This document shows, piece after piece, positions 25,201 to 36,899 of a DNA stretch of 64,000 nucleotides. How positions within the stretch are numbered: the first letter of the stretch is position 1; every line of letters begins with the position of its first letter. This stretch comes from Rhyacichthys aspro (Eukaryota > Chordata > Actinopteri > Gobiiformes > Rhyacichthyidae). The notes under the pieces were generated by a model. The model ran no database searches, was not told the origin of the DNA, and saw only the letters and a list, made by a program, of their open reading frames with translations. The position numbers and the translations under genes were made by a program. The stretch is from NCBI GenBank assembly GCA_036850595.1, contig CM072154.1:8067330-8131329 (forward strand). Direction: 5' to 3'.

Positions 25201-26896
25201 ACCTAATTACACTCAATAATGACACACTAGGCCTATTTAAATAATGAGTACTTTTTTAGAAACGAGTATTTTAAAAATAATAAAAAATACTAAAAATAGG
25301 CTACACGTTATAAACTAGGCCTATATTCTTTACTAATCAATACCTAAACAATTATATACCTAAACAATAACAATTAGTTAAATGTTAAATGAAAATAATG
25401 TTATTACTCACATGAAGGTCCTACATTACACAATCACCAAATGCTGGAACAAAATTATTTGTTTAGTTTTCTGAACTAAGACGGAGAAACACAACTTAAT
25501 GGCAGAGATACTAAAACCTTACTGCATACTTTACGGGTAAAAATAAGAAACAAAGTAGGGCAAAATATCACAACTTGCTTTTTTGCTAAGATATTAGCGC
25601 TAGCAGGCTAATAAGATATTGTTAAGGTGAAAGGCATGTGTGTGGAGGCTGTCGCCCCCGTGTGGTCAAAGTTAGCAAGTCGTTAACTTGAAACGCCAAC
25701 GACATGAAAGATTAGACAGATTTGTTCAATTTAGTGCAATTAGTTAGCATTATTCACATCATTCTAAGTACTAGTAAGTAATGATGTATTATTTTTAAAA
25801 CACAAATTATTGCTTCACCAGACTATTGAGTCTTTTGAACAGCTAGCTTGCTAATATCAAGTAAAAACACTCCCTTTTATTTATTCAGGCAAAATGTATG
25901 ATTCACATTTGGCTTATTTTAGGTATATAAAAAAAATTGCTCTGGTGTGGACGGATGCCTATAACTTGGTTTTGACAGTAGGCTATACCACTGTAAATAA
26001 AATTGCTATAGATTTTATATATTGCTATTTTTGGAAATGGGTTCTACCAGATTAACCCAGTTGAACCTGTTACATTTGATTTGTTTTGATTTGATTTACT
26101 AAACCAATGTCTCAACCAGTAGCCTAATAATAAGTGGCTTTGCACTTTATTTTTCAGTGCAACATTAGACTATTGGTGCATGTTGTATGTCCCTCTCAGA
26201 AATTGCTTTCAGGATTTTTTGCCCCCTGAACACTGAAATGACAAACAGTTTTTGCTTTGGGCACTTTAAGTAATGTAATGTAATGTAATGTGTAATGTAA
26301 TTATGTAATAATGTAATGTCACTAAACATTTTTATCTCAGGCCTATGCTTTAATATACACAGTATTATTGCTAAAATCAGAAATTTCATTGTGTAAAGAG
26401 TTCAGAATCAATACTAACAACCATCATTTAACGTCAATCTTTTTTATCATTGCCTATTATATACAAAATCCTGACAGAAATTTGCCTCTAACATTCAACT
26501 GGACATGGAGTTGTTTGGTGATAAGTTTGCTCTCTCTTTAACACTGAATTCTTGTCCACAGAAACTGTGATGGCTTCGTAGATCGTGAAGAATTTGGGGA
26601 GATCCTCCACCTCACTGGTGAACCTGTTACAGAAGAGGACATTGATGAGATGTTTGGTGAATCCGACACAAACAAAGATGGAAAGATCGATTTTGATGGT
26701 AAGTAGGCAAGAGGAACATGTGTTGAAGGTAGGCCTATAACCTAGTCTGTATAGTTTTTGTCTGTTATAGATATAAGAACATATCCAAATTGTGTAGAAT
26801 AAAATGTGTCAATATTTATTTGACCACTTCTAACAATAGTTCCCATGTCTTTGTTCCCATCCAGAGTTTCTGAAGATGATGGAGAATGTCCAGTAA
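22284..26896 (+). CDS. tnnc2: Troponin C, fast skeletal type, tandem copy 1
   Basis: Calcium sensor of the thin filament; it binds troponin I and T and switches on fast-muscle contraction. Exons: 22284-22286 (ATG only), 23488-23542, 23703-23846, 24826-24940, 26562-26698, 26865-26896, giving 161 residues plus TAA. An ATG-only first coding exon is usual for the family. Four EF-hands: site I loop DTDGGGDISTKE (no inserted residue, so a calcium-competent site I as in fast rather than cardiac TnC), site II DEDGSGTIDFEE, site III DKNCDGFVDREE, site IV DTNKDGKIDFDE. It ends in the family-typical KMMENVQ. The N-lobe is nearly identical to the second copy 3 kb downstream, while the C-lobe is clearly more divergent (HLTGEPVTEED, MFGESDTN). 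AATAAA occurs at 27311 and 27582. Confidence 0.93.
26270..26320. repeat. TAATG short tandem repeat
   Basis: Reiterated TAATG units with occasional indels inside intron 4 of the first troponin C gene. Simple sequence, no function visible. Confidence 0.8.
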
Positions 26897-27581
26897 CAAG
26901 ACCAGCTCTACATTCCTTTCCTCAGAGACTCAGAGAAGACAAGAAGCATATAATTGCTAATCCAATCTATCTCCGGAGCAACTGCTAACTGATAAAAAAA
27001 AAAATCCTGTAAAACGATGAATCTGATGTGGTTTTGTGACATCTATAAATGGATGGCATTCAAATAGCTTGACTCCCTGGCCTGTCTCAAATGAAAGCTT
27101 AGGAGCCTAGTGAGGATAGCTATAAATATCTGCTGAAACCTTTTAAGACCAAGGCACTTTTCTGTGGCCACCTCCTTTTGCTGGCCGCCCAGCTGTCTTT
27201 AGTCAGCTGCTGTTTCCACAAGAAATGCAACACCACCGAGCTTAAGTCCCCACCCTTCTGCTTACTTATCTATGAACCAAATCTCTTTTCAAACCTGTCA
27301 TATACTTTAAAATAAATGGAAATACATGTTCATCATTTTGCTGCTTCTCTTCTTCTGTGCTTGTCTGATAGTGCCTCTCAAGACTATTCTCTGGATCCTC
27401 CGCAGTGCAGGCCAATACAAAACCCCACGTGAATATGACTACAATAGAAGTTAAACTGCTAACAATACTCATTCCTCCCTATGATGGCATGTGCATGTAT
27501 ATACAATGCACACACAGTTTGCATTGTCTCTCTATTTAGTTACAATGGATGGTAGATTAACCTGCCTTTAATTTGGAATGG

Positions 27582-27587
27582 AATAAA
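27582..27587 (+). promoter_or_regulatory. Polyadenylation signal AATAAA, troponin C copy 1
   Basis: AATAAA about 690 bases after the stop codon; an earlier AATAAA lies at 27311-27316. Either could be used. Confidence 0.4.
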
Positions 27588-27639
27588 GGCTTGATTAAAT
27601 ATACTGCATATACTATATACATCTTTTTTTTCGGCTTAA

Positions 27640-28600
27640 GTCTATAGTAACATTGTTAATCTTGACGGTCTTTCTCTACAGAAGTCATTGCGCCTTCAGC
27701 CCCATTTCACTTCTCCCACTGGGTATATAGCCTGCTGCGGTCCCCCACTACCTCCCCTTCCAACATAGCTGCTCCCTATGCAGCATCTTCGTCCCTCCCT
27801 TCAGGAACTGTCCACCTTATAAGGAACACCGAGTGGTGTTCATTATAGAGGATGCTGGTGCTGGTTGCCACCTCTGTGCCGCCTTTGCGCCTGTGTCCCC
27901 TGTCAGGCACAAAACAGCCTGCTATTCAGGGAACAGGCCAAGGGTGGGGGGCAGGGACAGTCTTTAAGTGTTGGAGGAGACAGGCTCCAGCCCTGCATAC
28001 GTTTTTCTCTGGGTTTTGAGTTTCACGCTCAGGTTGAAATGCCATCATCACAAAATTCATAACCTACTTCTAATCTCTGGCTCCTAATCCCCATTTTCTC
28101 AGAACTGTCTCATATTTCCTCAGCCTGAACAGAAATCAACAGTGTGCACTGATCAGTTCTGAGATTAGTTGTTTTTGTGTTGATTTCTTTGGCCCTGTCT
28201 ATAGTCTCACACACTTAATCAGTACATTTATGTTAAAAGGTTCTGAAGAGCAGCAAAAATTTAAAATCTATTGAAAAATGTTGATTTTTTGCATGTCAAT
28301 TCCATTTGCCTGTTTTAAAGTAAGCAGCCAAAGACTCAAATTGCCCAATAACCTTTGATGTCCAGTCCACAAATTGTTGTTGGAAAGCGTGTTTTGATTT
28401 ATTTTGTATTCTTAAACCTAAATCTCAAGAAAAAAGAACCGTATATGATTGGCTTAACGTGGCCCCAGAACCCTAAAAGTTCAGGATACTATATCTGGAG
28501 GCCTGTGAGAGGCAGGGGGCGGGACCTGGACGCCTCGTTTAAAGTGTGTGAGAACCTTCACTTGACGTCTAGTCTCTCTGTTGGGGTGCACACGGATTGA
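27640..28600. other. Spacer between the two troponin C genes, with promoter of copy 2
   Basis: No gene. Near the right end are an ATTGG (about 28448), a CTATATCTGG box (about 28489-28498, CArG-like) and a GGGGGCGGG GC box (about 28514-28522), some 140-200 bases before the next ATG, so this should be the promoter of the second copy. The assignment rests on motifs and position only. Confidence 0.45.
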
Positions 28601-28657
28601 CCACTCCTTTGGGCTTTTTTCCTTGGATATTAAAGGGGGGAAAGCTAATCCACAAAC

Positions 28658-30789
28658 ATGGTAAGGTGAATGGTTTGTTGTAAATGACCAGTTAAACTAC
28701 GCAAAGCTGATCGATCAAAGATATTTATCCTACGATGTCACACTTAATTGATTTGTAGTTTTACGCATGGGAGCGCAGTTAAGTCATTTAGTCAGTGAAA
28801 GCATGTTATTATAAGTATATGAGACTCAGGTGTTAACCCACAAAAGGGCCTTGAGATAAACAGACAACAAACAGAGTTAAATAGATTTGAAATAGATTCA
28901 CACAGTTTACGCTTTTGGTCAGTTTCTTGCAAAGCAGTGAATGCCGGGCCTATAATCTAATCAATTTAATCTTGCAAACGGTTAATCCGTGCATAAAATT
29001 GGGATTAGGAGGCAGTGGGGTAAGTGGCAGCTGCAAGGTGAGGATTGTGCTTAGGTGACAGATTCCCAAGGATTGGATGTCTGCAGGCCATATAGAGCGC
29101 GTCTAATGTGTTGAGCCCTAAATAGCCGCACTAATTTTCACTGAGCTCAAGGGGCCTCTGAGACGCACTGAATACCGATATCAAATATGCAAGACATGGC
29201 TAAAGGAGCGTGTTATTATGTGTTACAATTGTAGTCATGACAAAATGAGAAAAACAAAAGAAAAACCCACACACACTTGCATCAATGTTAAAATACAAAC
29301 CTTTAGCAAATTTGGCATTTTTATCCAACTTACTGGTTATGTTGGTGATGCAAGTTATAGCATACAACAGACACTTCTTTAATTTGCAAATCAAATATGG
29401 TCAGTGTAAAAGAGAGTATAAAAACTGTAATCAAAGTGATTTTGAAAGAACCTGCTAAGAAGATAAGAACAATATGTTTCTCCCCAGACTGACGCGCAAC
29501 AAGAGGCCCGCTCCTACCTGAGCGAGGAAATGCTGGCTGGTGAGTGGAGGGTGTAGTAACTCGTTGCTTCCACTAGACTTTTCACAGCACTGACGAGCTA
29601 AGTACAATCACCTATTAGTAATAATCAACCAAATGTTAATACTGCAGGCCTTGTACTAATGGTAAACTCCACACATACGTTTCTAACTCCAGCTTGTGTT
29701 GCTACAACAACAGAGTTAGTGGGTTTGTTAGTGTCTTCAACATTTATTTATTTCCGCTGTGATTTCCTCAGAGTTCAAAGCCGCCTTCGACATGTTTGAC
29801 ACCGACGGTGGCGGTGATATCAGCACCAAGGAGTTGGGTACCGTGATGAGGATGTTGGGTCAAAATCCGACAAGAGAGGAGTTGGATGAGATCATTGAGG
29901 AGGTCGATGAGGACGGTGAGCTACGATTACACAACACTTAAGTCCAGAATCCATCCGGAGCAACGTGTAAACAGACAGTCCCAAAAGTAATCAATAGGTC
30001 AAAGTCACATTAACTTCCCTTAAGGCCTTCAGATGTTTTCATATGTAGGCTACATTTGAAACTGTATGTGATAGTCATACAATTACTGATATAAAAAGAT
30101 TTGTTATATGTTAGTTTTTAAAGGTGACTATGTGCTAGTGTTAGTGACTTGGTTATACTTGGTTAAATATATATACAAAGTCACCATGTTTCTTTTTCCC
30201 ATTATGTTTTTGTGCGTAATGCGTGCGTAAAGATGCGTTTCAGGGACACTTCAAATCAATTGCCGCTTTGTGCTCAAGGAACTCGCCATGATTTTTCCAT
30301 TCCTCTCATTCTTTGACTGTCAGGCAGCGGTACCATCGACTTCGAGGAGTTCTTGGTCATGATGGTGAGGCTGCTCAAGGAGGACCAGGCCGGCAAGAGC
30401 GAGGAAGAGTTGGCAGAGTGCTTCCGTGTGTTCGACAAGTACGTTCTTAGTCACGTATATTTACCGACCCTGACGTGTATAGATGTGACTGATTTTGACT
30501 GAATCACCCGCTGATTGTCATTGTACAGGAACGCTGATGGATACATCGACAGAGAGGAGTTCGCCCTCATCATCCGCAGCACTGGCGAGAGCATCACAGA
30601 GGACGAGATTGATGAGCTGATGAAGGATGGAGACAAGAACGCCGATGGCATGCTTGACTTTGACGGTACGCGTAACGGGGATACATTATTCAACATAGCA
30701 ACAATATGATTCACTGGTGTAGCGTTGTAAATGTTTTCTATCTGTCTTCGTTTCCAGAATTCCTCAAGATGATGGAGAATGTGCAGTAA
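28658..30789 (+). CDS. tnnc2: Troponin C, fast skeletal type, tandem copy 2
   Basis: Fast-muscle thin-filament calcium sensor, the second of two head-to-tail copies. Exons: 28658-28660 (ATG only), 29488-29539, 29772-29915, 30324-30438, 30529-30665, 30758-30789, giving 160 residues plus TAA. All intron positions match copy 1. Exon 2 is one codon shorter (MTDAQ versus MPTDAQ). EF-hand loops: I DTDGGGDISTKE, II DEDGSGTIDFEE, III DKNADGYIDREE, IV DKNADGMLDFDE. The C-lobe (IRSTGESITEDEIDELMKDG) is the conservative one, close to other vertebrate fast TnC. AATAAA occurs at 31214. The copies probably correspond to the tandem duplicates called tnnc2.1/tnnc2.2 in fish; I cannot say which name goes to which. 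Confidence 0.93.
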
Positions 30790-31213
30790 ACCCAGAAAGA
30801 CTCATGGACATTCCTCCTCTCCCCCGTCAAACCCACTCTGAACACATCTCATGACCCCCGAACGTCCTGTCCAACTGGTTCACTGCCTCTCTTCTCCATC
30901 CTTATAGCCATCCTCAACAGAAAGCTAGGGCACCCACCTGGCTGGGGTCGCTGGCTGGGCTACACTCCTCCCCAGCTCATGAATGAAAAGCAGAATGCCC
31001 ATCGATGCTGCACGATGGCATGGCAAAACAGCAGTAGGGACATCTAAATGCACACTTCTCATGTTGTGTGTACGCCATCAGCCACCCCCCCTCTCTCTGC
31101 TGGTTAAGCTCATGTCTATATGTAGTCTAGATACATATGCAGCCTGTTACCTGCTGCTTAGACCAATTAATTCAACCACTTCACTGTACAAAGAAGTAAA
31201 TTTGCTTAAAGAG

Positions 31214-31219
31214 AATAAA
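31214..31219 (+). promoter_or_regulatory. Polyadenylation signal AATAAA, troponin C copy 2
   Basis: AATAAA 425 bases after the TAA stop; a second AATAAA follows about 80 bases later. Confidence 0.5.
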
Positions 31220-31299
31220 TGAACTAACACACGCTCACTTGTAGTTGGTCTGTCATATTTATGGTCTGTATGAAAAAATTTTGTTTTGAGGAATATAAA

Positions 31300-32100
31300 T
31301 AAAAGTTGTTTGTTTCTTCTTTTTGTCCGTTCTGTTTGAACCAGATATTTTGTCCTCGTGAGCAGATTTGGAGGTCAAATTCTTTGCGTTTTTTTTCTGA
31401 CAGGCTTGGACTCCTGTGGCCTAATAATGGAAGCCCAACCAAACATGCTGATAAATCATGTAAGGCTGCCACCTCTCAGAAAGACCCCTGACTGAAATAG
31501 CCCCCCCACACACACACACACCTGTCTTGGATGTTTATTTTCAGCTCAAGGGGACAGTGAGCTGTCATAAATGTAGCCAGGTGTCACTGTTAAAACACTG
31601 TACCAAGGCTTTTAAAAAGCTAAACACTAGTAGGATAACCGTTAGAAGGAATGTGTACATTAAACACAAGACTAACTTTAGACCTTGTGATACTTGAGCT
31701 TCAATCTTGTATGCATTCCTAAATGTCTGTCTTTGAGCATAGCCTAGATTTTTTTCACTCTTCTACAAGGAACTGTGTGCTAAGGAAGAGCATTTAGATT
31801 TTACAAGTATTTTTATGTTAGTAGGGTGCATCCAACAACAACAAAGTCACCTATGAACTTGCACTGAAAACTTAATGACAATGTAGCCTACTTTAACTAC
31901 TATATCTAATTATGACAAGAAAACAATGTTTGTCCACACACACTGACAATACTGATAGAGGATATATTATTATTTGTGTAGAATATGGGTATTTATTTAA
32001 ACAGCTTCAGATTATATGATCAATAAAACAACACTAACTAGGTCAGCAACAGTAATAAAACATTGAAAGAGTCTATCATGGGAATAAAAATCCCAAATAA
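31300..32100. other. Intergenic DNA with CA repeat
   Basis: Separates convergent genes (troponin C copy 2 plus, taf13 minus). It contains a short C then CA run at about 31501-31522. Minus-strand AATAAA (TTTATT at 31992-31997), about 110 bases past the taf13 stop, is a good candidate for its poly(A) signal. No other gene seen. Confidence 0.55.
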
Positions 32101-32104
32101 CGAG

Positions 32105-32479
32105 TTATGAGCCATAATTAGCTTCATCAAAAGCTTTGCGTGCCCTCTTAAGTTCTTCGTTCATGGTCAGTAGGTCTTTGACTCGGGCGAACTTCCTCGG
32201 GTCTTTGCGAATCAGAAAAACAATATCCTCGACTTGTACACGACCCTGGCGTCCGATGGACATGGCTTTGTGGGTCATTTCTGTGATGAACTCGATCACG
32301 AGGTCCTCCAGAATGTCTACCGATTCGGTGTAAGGATTTTGGTCGTCTCCAAACCCGTACATCATGCAGCGGAGCTCCTTGGAGAAGAGCCTCTTTCTCC
32401 TCCCGTGGCCCACATCCACTCCACCGGCGGAGTCGTCGGGCTCCTCCTCGAAGCCAGTCTCGTCTTCCTCGTCTGCCAT
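32105..32479 (-). CDS. taf13: TFIID subunit 13 (TAF13), intronless CDS
   Basis: Small TFIID subunit (histone-fold partner of TAF11) acting in RNA polymerase II pre-initiation complex assembly in the nucleus. The single open frame of 124 residues equals the usual vertebrate length. An acidic N-terminus (about residues 1-20) is followed by basic GRRKRLFSKEL, then the histone-fold core with CMMYGFGDDQNP, VIEFITEMTHKA and GRVQVEDIVFLIRKDP, and a C-terminus ending in FDEANYGS. No residue of the core looks damaged. The coding part has no intron. A 115-base intron is predicted in the 5' UTR: donor GAG|GTAAAC after 32596, acceptor CGGCAG at 32481-32482, one base before the ATG. It is head to head with slc35c2, about 1.1 kb between start codons. 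Confidence 0.95.
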   Translation of the reverse strand: MADEEDETGFEEEPDDSAGGVDVGHGRRKRLFSKELRCMMYGFGDDQNPYTESVDILEDLVIEFITEMTHKAMSIGRQGRVQVEDIVFLIRKDPRKFARVKDLLTMNEELKRARKAFDEANYGS

Positions 32480-32596
32480 TCTGCCGAGAGATTAAGGAAA
32501 AGTTTAATTACTGTACCCTGATATATGCAAGAAAAGCACCTGCATTATTATACATTGCATACAGTTTTTAATTCATCCAGAAAACCTTTGTTTACC

Positions 32597-33664
32597 TCGT
32601 TTTCCTTGTAGCTTACGGCAGCCTAATGTCGACTTCCGCTAAACTTCCTCAACTGCGGAAGTGATTTGTTGAAAAAAAAATGTGGTCGTTTAAAATACTG
32701 CCCCCCTGTGGCCGTTTACATATCACTACGGAAGTTACTGTAAAATGTTTTAGTTTTCGAATATCTATAGTTTATTCTGCCTTTTGTTTTATTGAATTTA
32801 TTCTGTTCCAGCACTTCAAACAGTAACTTTTAATTTTGTTTCTCTGCTTCACCCAAACCGTCAATATTTTTTTCAAAAAATATCAAGTCTTAAAAGAAAA
32901 TTACAATGTGCATTGGCTTTAGCTTTTAAATTAATAACATAGAATAAACAGTTTAGTGTTGTCCACCATTGCCAACTGACAGAAAACAATAATAACAGAA
33001 ATAAGAATAAGACAAAAAAGTAGATAGAAAACAGAAATAGGCAGCAAACCAATTATATATTGCCAAATTAAAGAAGTGTTGTTTCCATAACCCTCGAGGC
33101 GTGCCATGCCATGCATGTGACTTGTGGATGACTTGTCAAACAGATTAGTTTTAAGAGCCCTCAGAAGCAGAGCCTACTCTACACATCGTTAGAGGTCGCC
33201 ATAGGGAGATGACACGTATTTAGCCCAGAGCAGCACTGTGTGTCACCAACACAGAGATGTTAAAGGCACAGGCAATCTTTAGGCACTTAGACAAACCGGT
33301 ATTTGTCTGGCTCGAGTAGAACCGGCTAAATGGCTAAACAAAGGCAACCGTATTGTAGATGCTAACAATGCTAGCTAATAAAACTATGTGCGAAGAAAGG
33401 AAGCAGTGAAACTTGGCTAACAGTGGATAATGCCACAGGTTAATGTCGCAGTTGGTGAGAATCAGCTCATATCTACATTGTAAGGTGGGTAGTAAATGAA
33501 TAGTTTAACTAATTATGCACAAAGGCGTTAACAATGTAAACAAACTGCAACTCGAAACACCTTTGTTGATACGCATCTTAAAACTGTGGGACCAACCTGC
33601 TCCTTTCCTCTCTGTTTTCATAGTAAACGTTGCTAGTTGGAAGAGGCGCAGAAACTTTGTGGAG
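32597..33664. promoter_or_regulatory. Shared intergenic promoter region of taf13 and slc35c2
   Basis: Lies between the first non-coding exon of taf13 (minus, about 32596-32640) and the 5' UTR of slc35c2 (plus). The divergent arrangement and short distance suggest a bidirectional or two adjacent housekeeping promoters. I see no clear TATA box. The middle (32.75-33.1 kb) is AT-rich. Confidence 0.4.
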
Positions 33665-33682
33665 ATGGCCTTTCCACAGTAG
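33665..33682 (+). promoter_or_regulatory. Short upstream ORF in slc35c2 leader
   Basis: ATG GCC TTT CCA CAG TAG, a five-codon uORF ending 34 bases before the slc35c2 start. Its opening resembles the opening of the main CDS (MAFP in both). It could dampen translation of slc35c2 if the transcript begins upstream of it, which is not known. Confidence 0.4.
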
Positions 33683-33716
33683 CCGCGTGGAGGACAGCTG
33701 GACCTGACAGCTCTGG

Positions 33717-36280
33717 ATGGCTTTCCCCGTGCAGTTCCTTTGCAAAGTGCTTCGCACTGTGGGATTAGTTCTTCATTACTATGTTTTCTCTATAGGCATC
33801 ACCTTCTATAACAAATGGCTAATGAAAGTATGTAAAATACTTGCACAGAATATTCTACACTGAGGCCACAGTCGTTCACTTTATGACTTTGTTCTCTTAG
33901 GATTTCCATTATCCCCTTTTCATGACTCTGGTTCATCTCACCATCATCTTCTGCCTGTCCACTCTAACTCGCCGGGCCATGCAGTGTTGGACTGGGAAAC
34001 CACGCATTGTCTTGAGTTGGAGAGATTACCTTTATAAAGTTGCACCCACTGGTAAGATTATTTTTTAATTTCCCTGATTTGCTGACTAGTATTTTAGTAA
34101 ACTGCTAGATATTTACATTTAGTGCAACTCCAAAGTGTTATCATTTTCTTATCAATTTCAGTAGGTGCCAGTCTGCAGTGAGGGACTTTAGGTCAAAGTC
34201 TACACTGATAGTTTTACTGATAGTTTTCAGCACGGTGTGGGGATTGGGATTCTAACTTGATTAATTGTACATCTATAGGTTGCCTAATCAATTTGTTTCT
34301 TCATTAATATATGCACAAATGTAAATAATACATTTATCAGTACATTATTTTGGGGTTTAGTTGATAATATGAAATATACTTGTGTCATATGTCCAAGCCT
34401 TACAGTGACATCTGTCCTCTTTCACAGCCTTAGCAACGGCTTTGGATATTGGTCTTTCCAACTGGAGCTTCCTCTTTATTACTATAAGCTTGTAAGTTTA
34501 TATATCAGTTAATTTCCAACATAGTGGCTTTGTGAAATTAAGAATGGCACATACCTGAACTGAGAGGTGTATTTAAGGTGATTTTGTTTCCTTAAATAAG
34601 TCTGAATTTTGTTTTCTTCCAGGTACACCATGACTAAGTCTTCTGCTGTCCTTTTTATCCTATTTTTCTCTCTGGTCTTTAAACTAGAGGAGCCAGTAAG
34701 TCATAGTCTCTTATACTTTGTTCATGGGAGGGAAATTATTTCTAGATTGAAAAGAAAATGTACTCTTATTAATAGCCACATACTGGCAAATATTGTTACA
34801 CTCAACAATACTGAGCTATCTACAAGACGTGTCACTAAAGTAAGGGTAGGGGCATTCTTAAGTCCAAATAAGTATTCATTTTTATGAAACATTTTCTCAT
34901 TTAACATGTATAAGAATTAGCAGTACATTTCAGCTACATTTCAAGCAGATAAAACAGATCTAACAGTCTCTTCCTTATGCTCCTTGTCACCAGAATCCAT
35001 TCCTGATCCTGGTGGTCATACTTATCTCCACTGGTCTTTTTATGTTTACATACGAGTCCACCCAGTTTAACCTGGAGGGCTTCCTCATGGTGCTGTTGGC
35101 TTCTTTCATTGGGGGGATCCGCTGGACCCTCACTCAGGTCCTCATGCAGAAAGCAGAGTTGGGTGAGTGGTTTCATTTCATTGGGAGAGTTACAATACGG
35201 TTGCGTTAAGAAAAGTCAGATCACTTAATGTTCCACACCTTAACTAGTTATTTTAATAGCCAATGGGTTATAGATCTAGAATTAACCATGTGCTTGCCTG
35301 TATAGCTTTTACCGATATATGTACGATGTTCATTGCATTTATTGGAGTGATATAATTTGAGAATAAAATAAAAAGTTTTCAATAATATGCGCATAACAAA
35401 CGTTTAATGTACTTCTAGGTCTCCAGAATCCAATTGATGCCATGTACCATCTACAACCTCTAATGTTCATAGGCCTGTTTCCCCTGTTCTTGTTTAATGA
35501 AGGTAAGTCTTAACCACTAATTCAATCTCCTCGCTTGAAGTTTAGTTCTTTAGCAATTTGTTTTTCATTTGTTCTTATTAACTTTTTCTGCCACACAAAT
35601 ATATTTGTGTAGATTGTGTAGATATGTCACATCTCTCCTCCTCCTCTGTTTTTAGGCCTCAGCCTCAGCAGTTCAGAAAAGCTTTTCCGGGTTACACACC
35701 TCTCACCACTTTTGTATTCAATACTCACACTGAGTTTAGGGGGATTTCTTGCCTTCGGCCTTGGCTTTTCCGAATTCCTATTGGTATCTCGAACTTCTAG
35801 CCTCACATTGTCAATATCAGGGATCTTTAAGGTAAATCTACTTCAACAAGCAATCTTTCTCATGGATAACATACACAACATATTATACAAACTTCATTGT
35901 CTCTGTTGTTTTTCCTTGTAGGAAATATGTACTCTACTTTTGGCAGCACGTTTAATGGGAGACAAAATGAGTCCCCTTAACTGGCTTGGTTTTGCTATGT
36001 GTCTGTGTGGGATTTCTTTACATGTGGGACTCAAAGTACATTATTCGAAAAGTAAGTATTTCTTCATCCCATAACCCTAAAAAACACAAAAAAATCATTT
36101 TTTTTAGTCAAAATTAGACTGTCAATTTTCTTTCCATTAGATAAGGGTCCATCATTAAGACAGCTCAGCAGTAAAAGCCCGGAACTTGAGCTGCCATTAC
36201 TTCTTCAGAATGGAGATGAGGGAGAGGATTCAGCTGCTGAACAATACAGTGAGGCAGACGAGGAAATCACGCTACACTGA
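33717..36280 (+). CDS. slc35c2: Solute carrier family 35 member C2
   Basis: Nucleotide-sugar-transporter-family membrane protein of the Golgi/ER-Golgi compartment. The mammalian orthologue promotes Notch fucosylation and is related to the GDP-fucose transporter; substrate here is inferred. Exons: 33717-33827, 33901-34051, 34428-34491, 34623-34695, 34994-35162, 35419-35502, 35656-35831, 35922-36051, 36141-36280. They sum to 365 residues, the mammalian length. About ten hydrophobic helices are visible. Key stretches: GITFYNKWLMK near the N-terminus, ALDIGLSNWSFLFITIS, YTMTKSSAVLFILFFS, FIGGIRWTLTQVLMQK, and LTLSISGIFKEICTLLLA. The acidic cytosolic C-tail ends in DEEITLH. The middle exon ends (TTG G|GT...) keep the frame through every GT-AG intron. 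AATAAA at 36885-36890. Confidence 0.95.
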
Positions 36281-36884
36281 TGTCCTACGATACCACCCAA
36301 CAGAGTCACTGTATTTATTTTTGCAGCTTGTAGTTTGGAACCAGGACGCAAAGGGATAACTGCATTATAGCATGGATATTCCAATTGTGGACCATTGTCT
36401 TAACACTTTTTTTTTTTTGCCTCAGGGGACCAGATATAAAAAATGTCATTAAAGAAATATGTAGGCATAAAGCAAGAGGGGAAAAAAAACATGTGAAATG
36501 TGAAAGACCAATTTTATGAGATGATGATATAAATGATCACAATTTGTTCTTTACTTTGCTATAGACACATTACAAAAACATTTTTTTACCGAAGAATTGT
36601 GTAAAACTGTATGTCTGTAGTAACAATCAAGACATTCATAAAACAAGTAAAAGCCATACTTATTCTTGATGAAATGTCAGGGTAAAGATAAATAAGGGTA
36701 TGTAAAACATGGGACACCATCACCCAGTTCATTCTATAATACTGTAATACTGTAACACGCTTATGAATATGATAAGATTGATCAGTGAGCTCTGTCAGAT
36801 GGATGTTATGTTCTAATGCCAGAATCTGATATTTTTTTATCACTGGTTAATGTGGTTCATTTAAGATTAAAACTGCTAGCTGAC

Positions 36885-36890
36885 AATAAA
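36885..36890 (+). promoter_or_regulatory. Polyadenylation signal AATAAA, slc35c2
   Basis: AATAAA about 605 bases after the stop codon, in an AT-rich 3' UTR with no better candidate nearby. Confidence 0.5.
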
Positions 36891-36899
36891 ACATTCACT

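Noticed and set aside
26270..26320. CRISPR-like or regulatory repeat array
   Set aside because: It is a simple TAATG tandem repeat without spacers, in vertebrate DNA.
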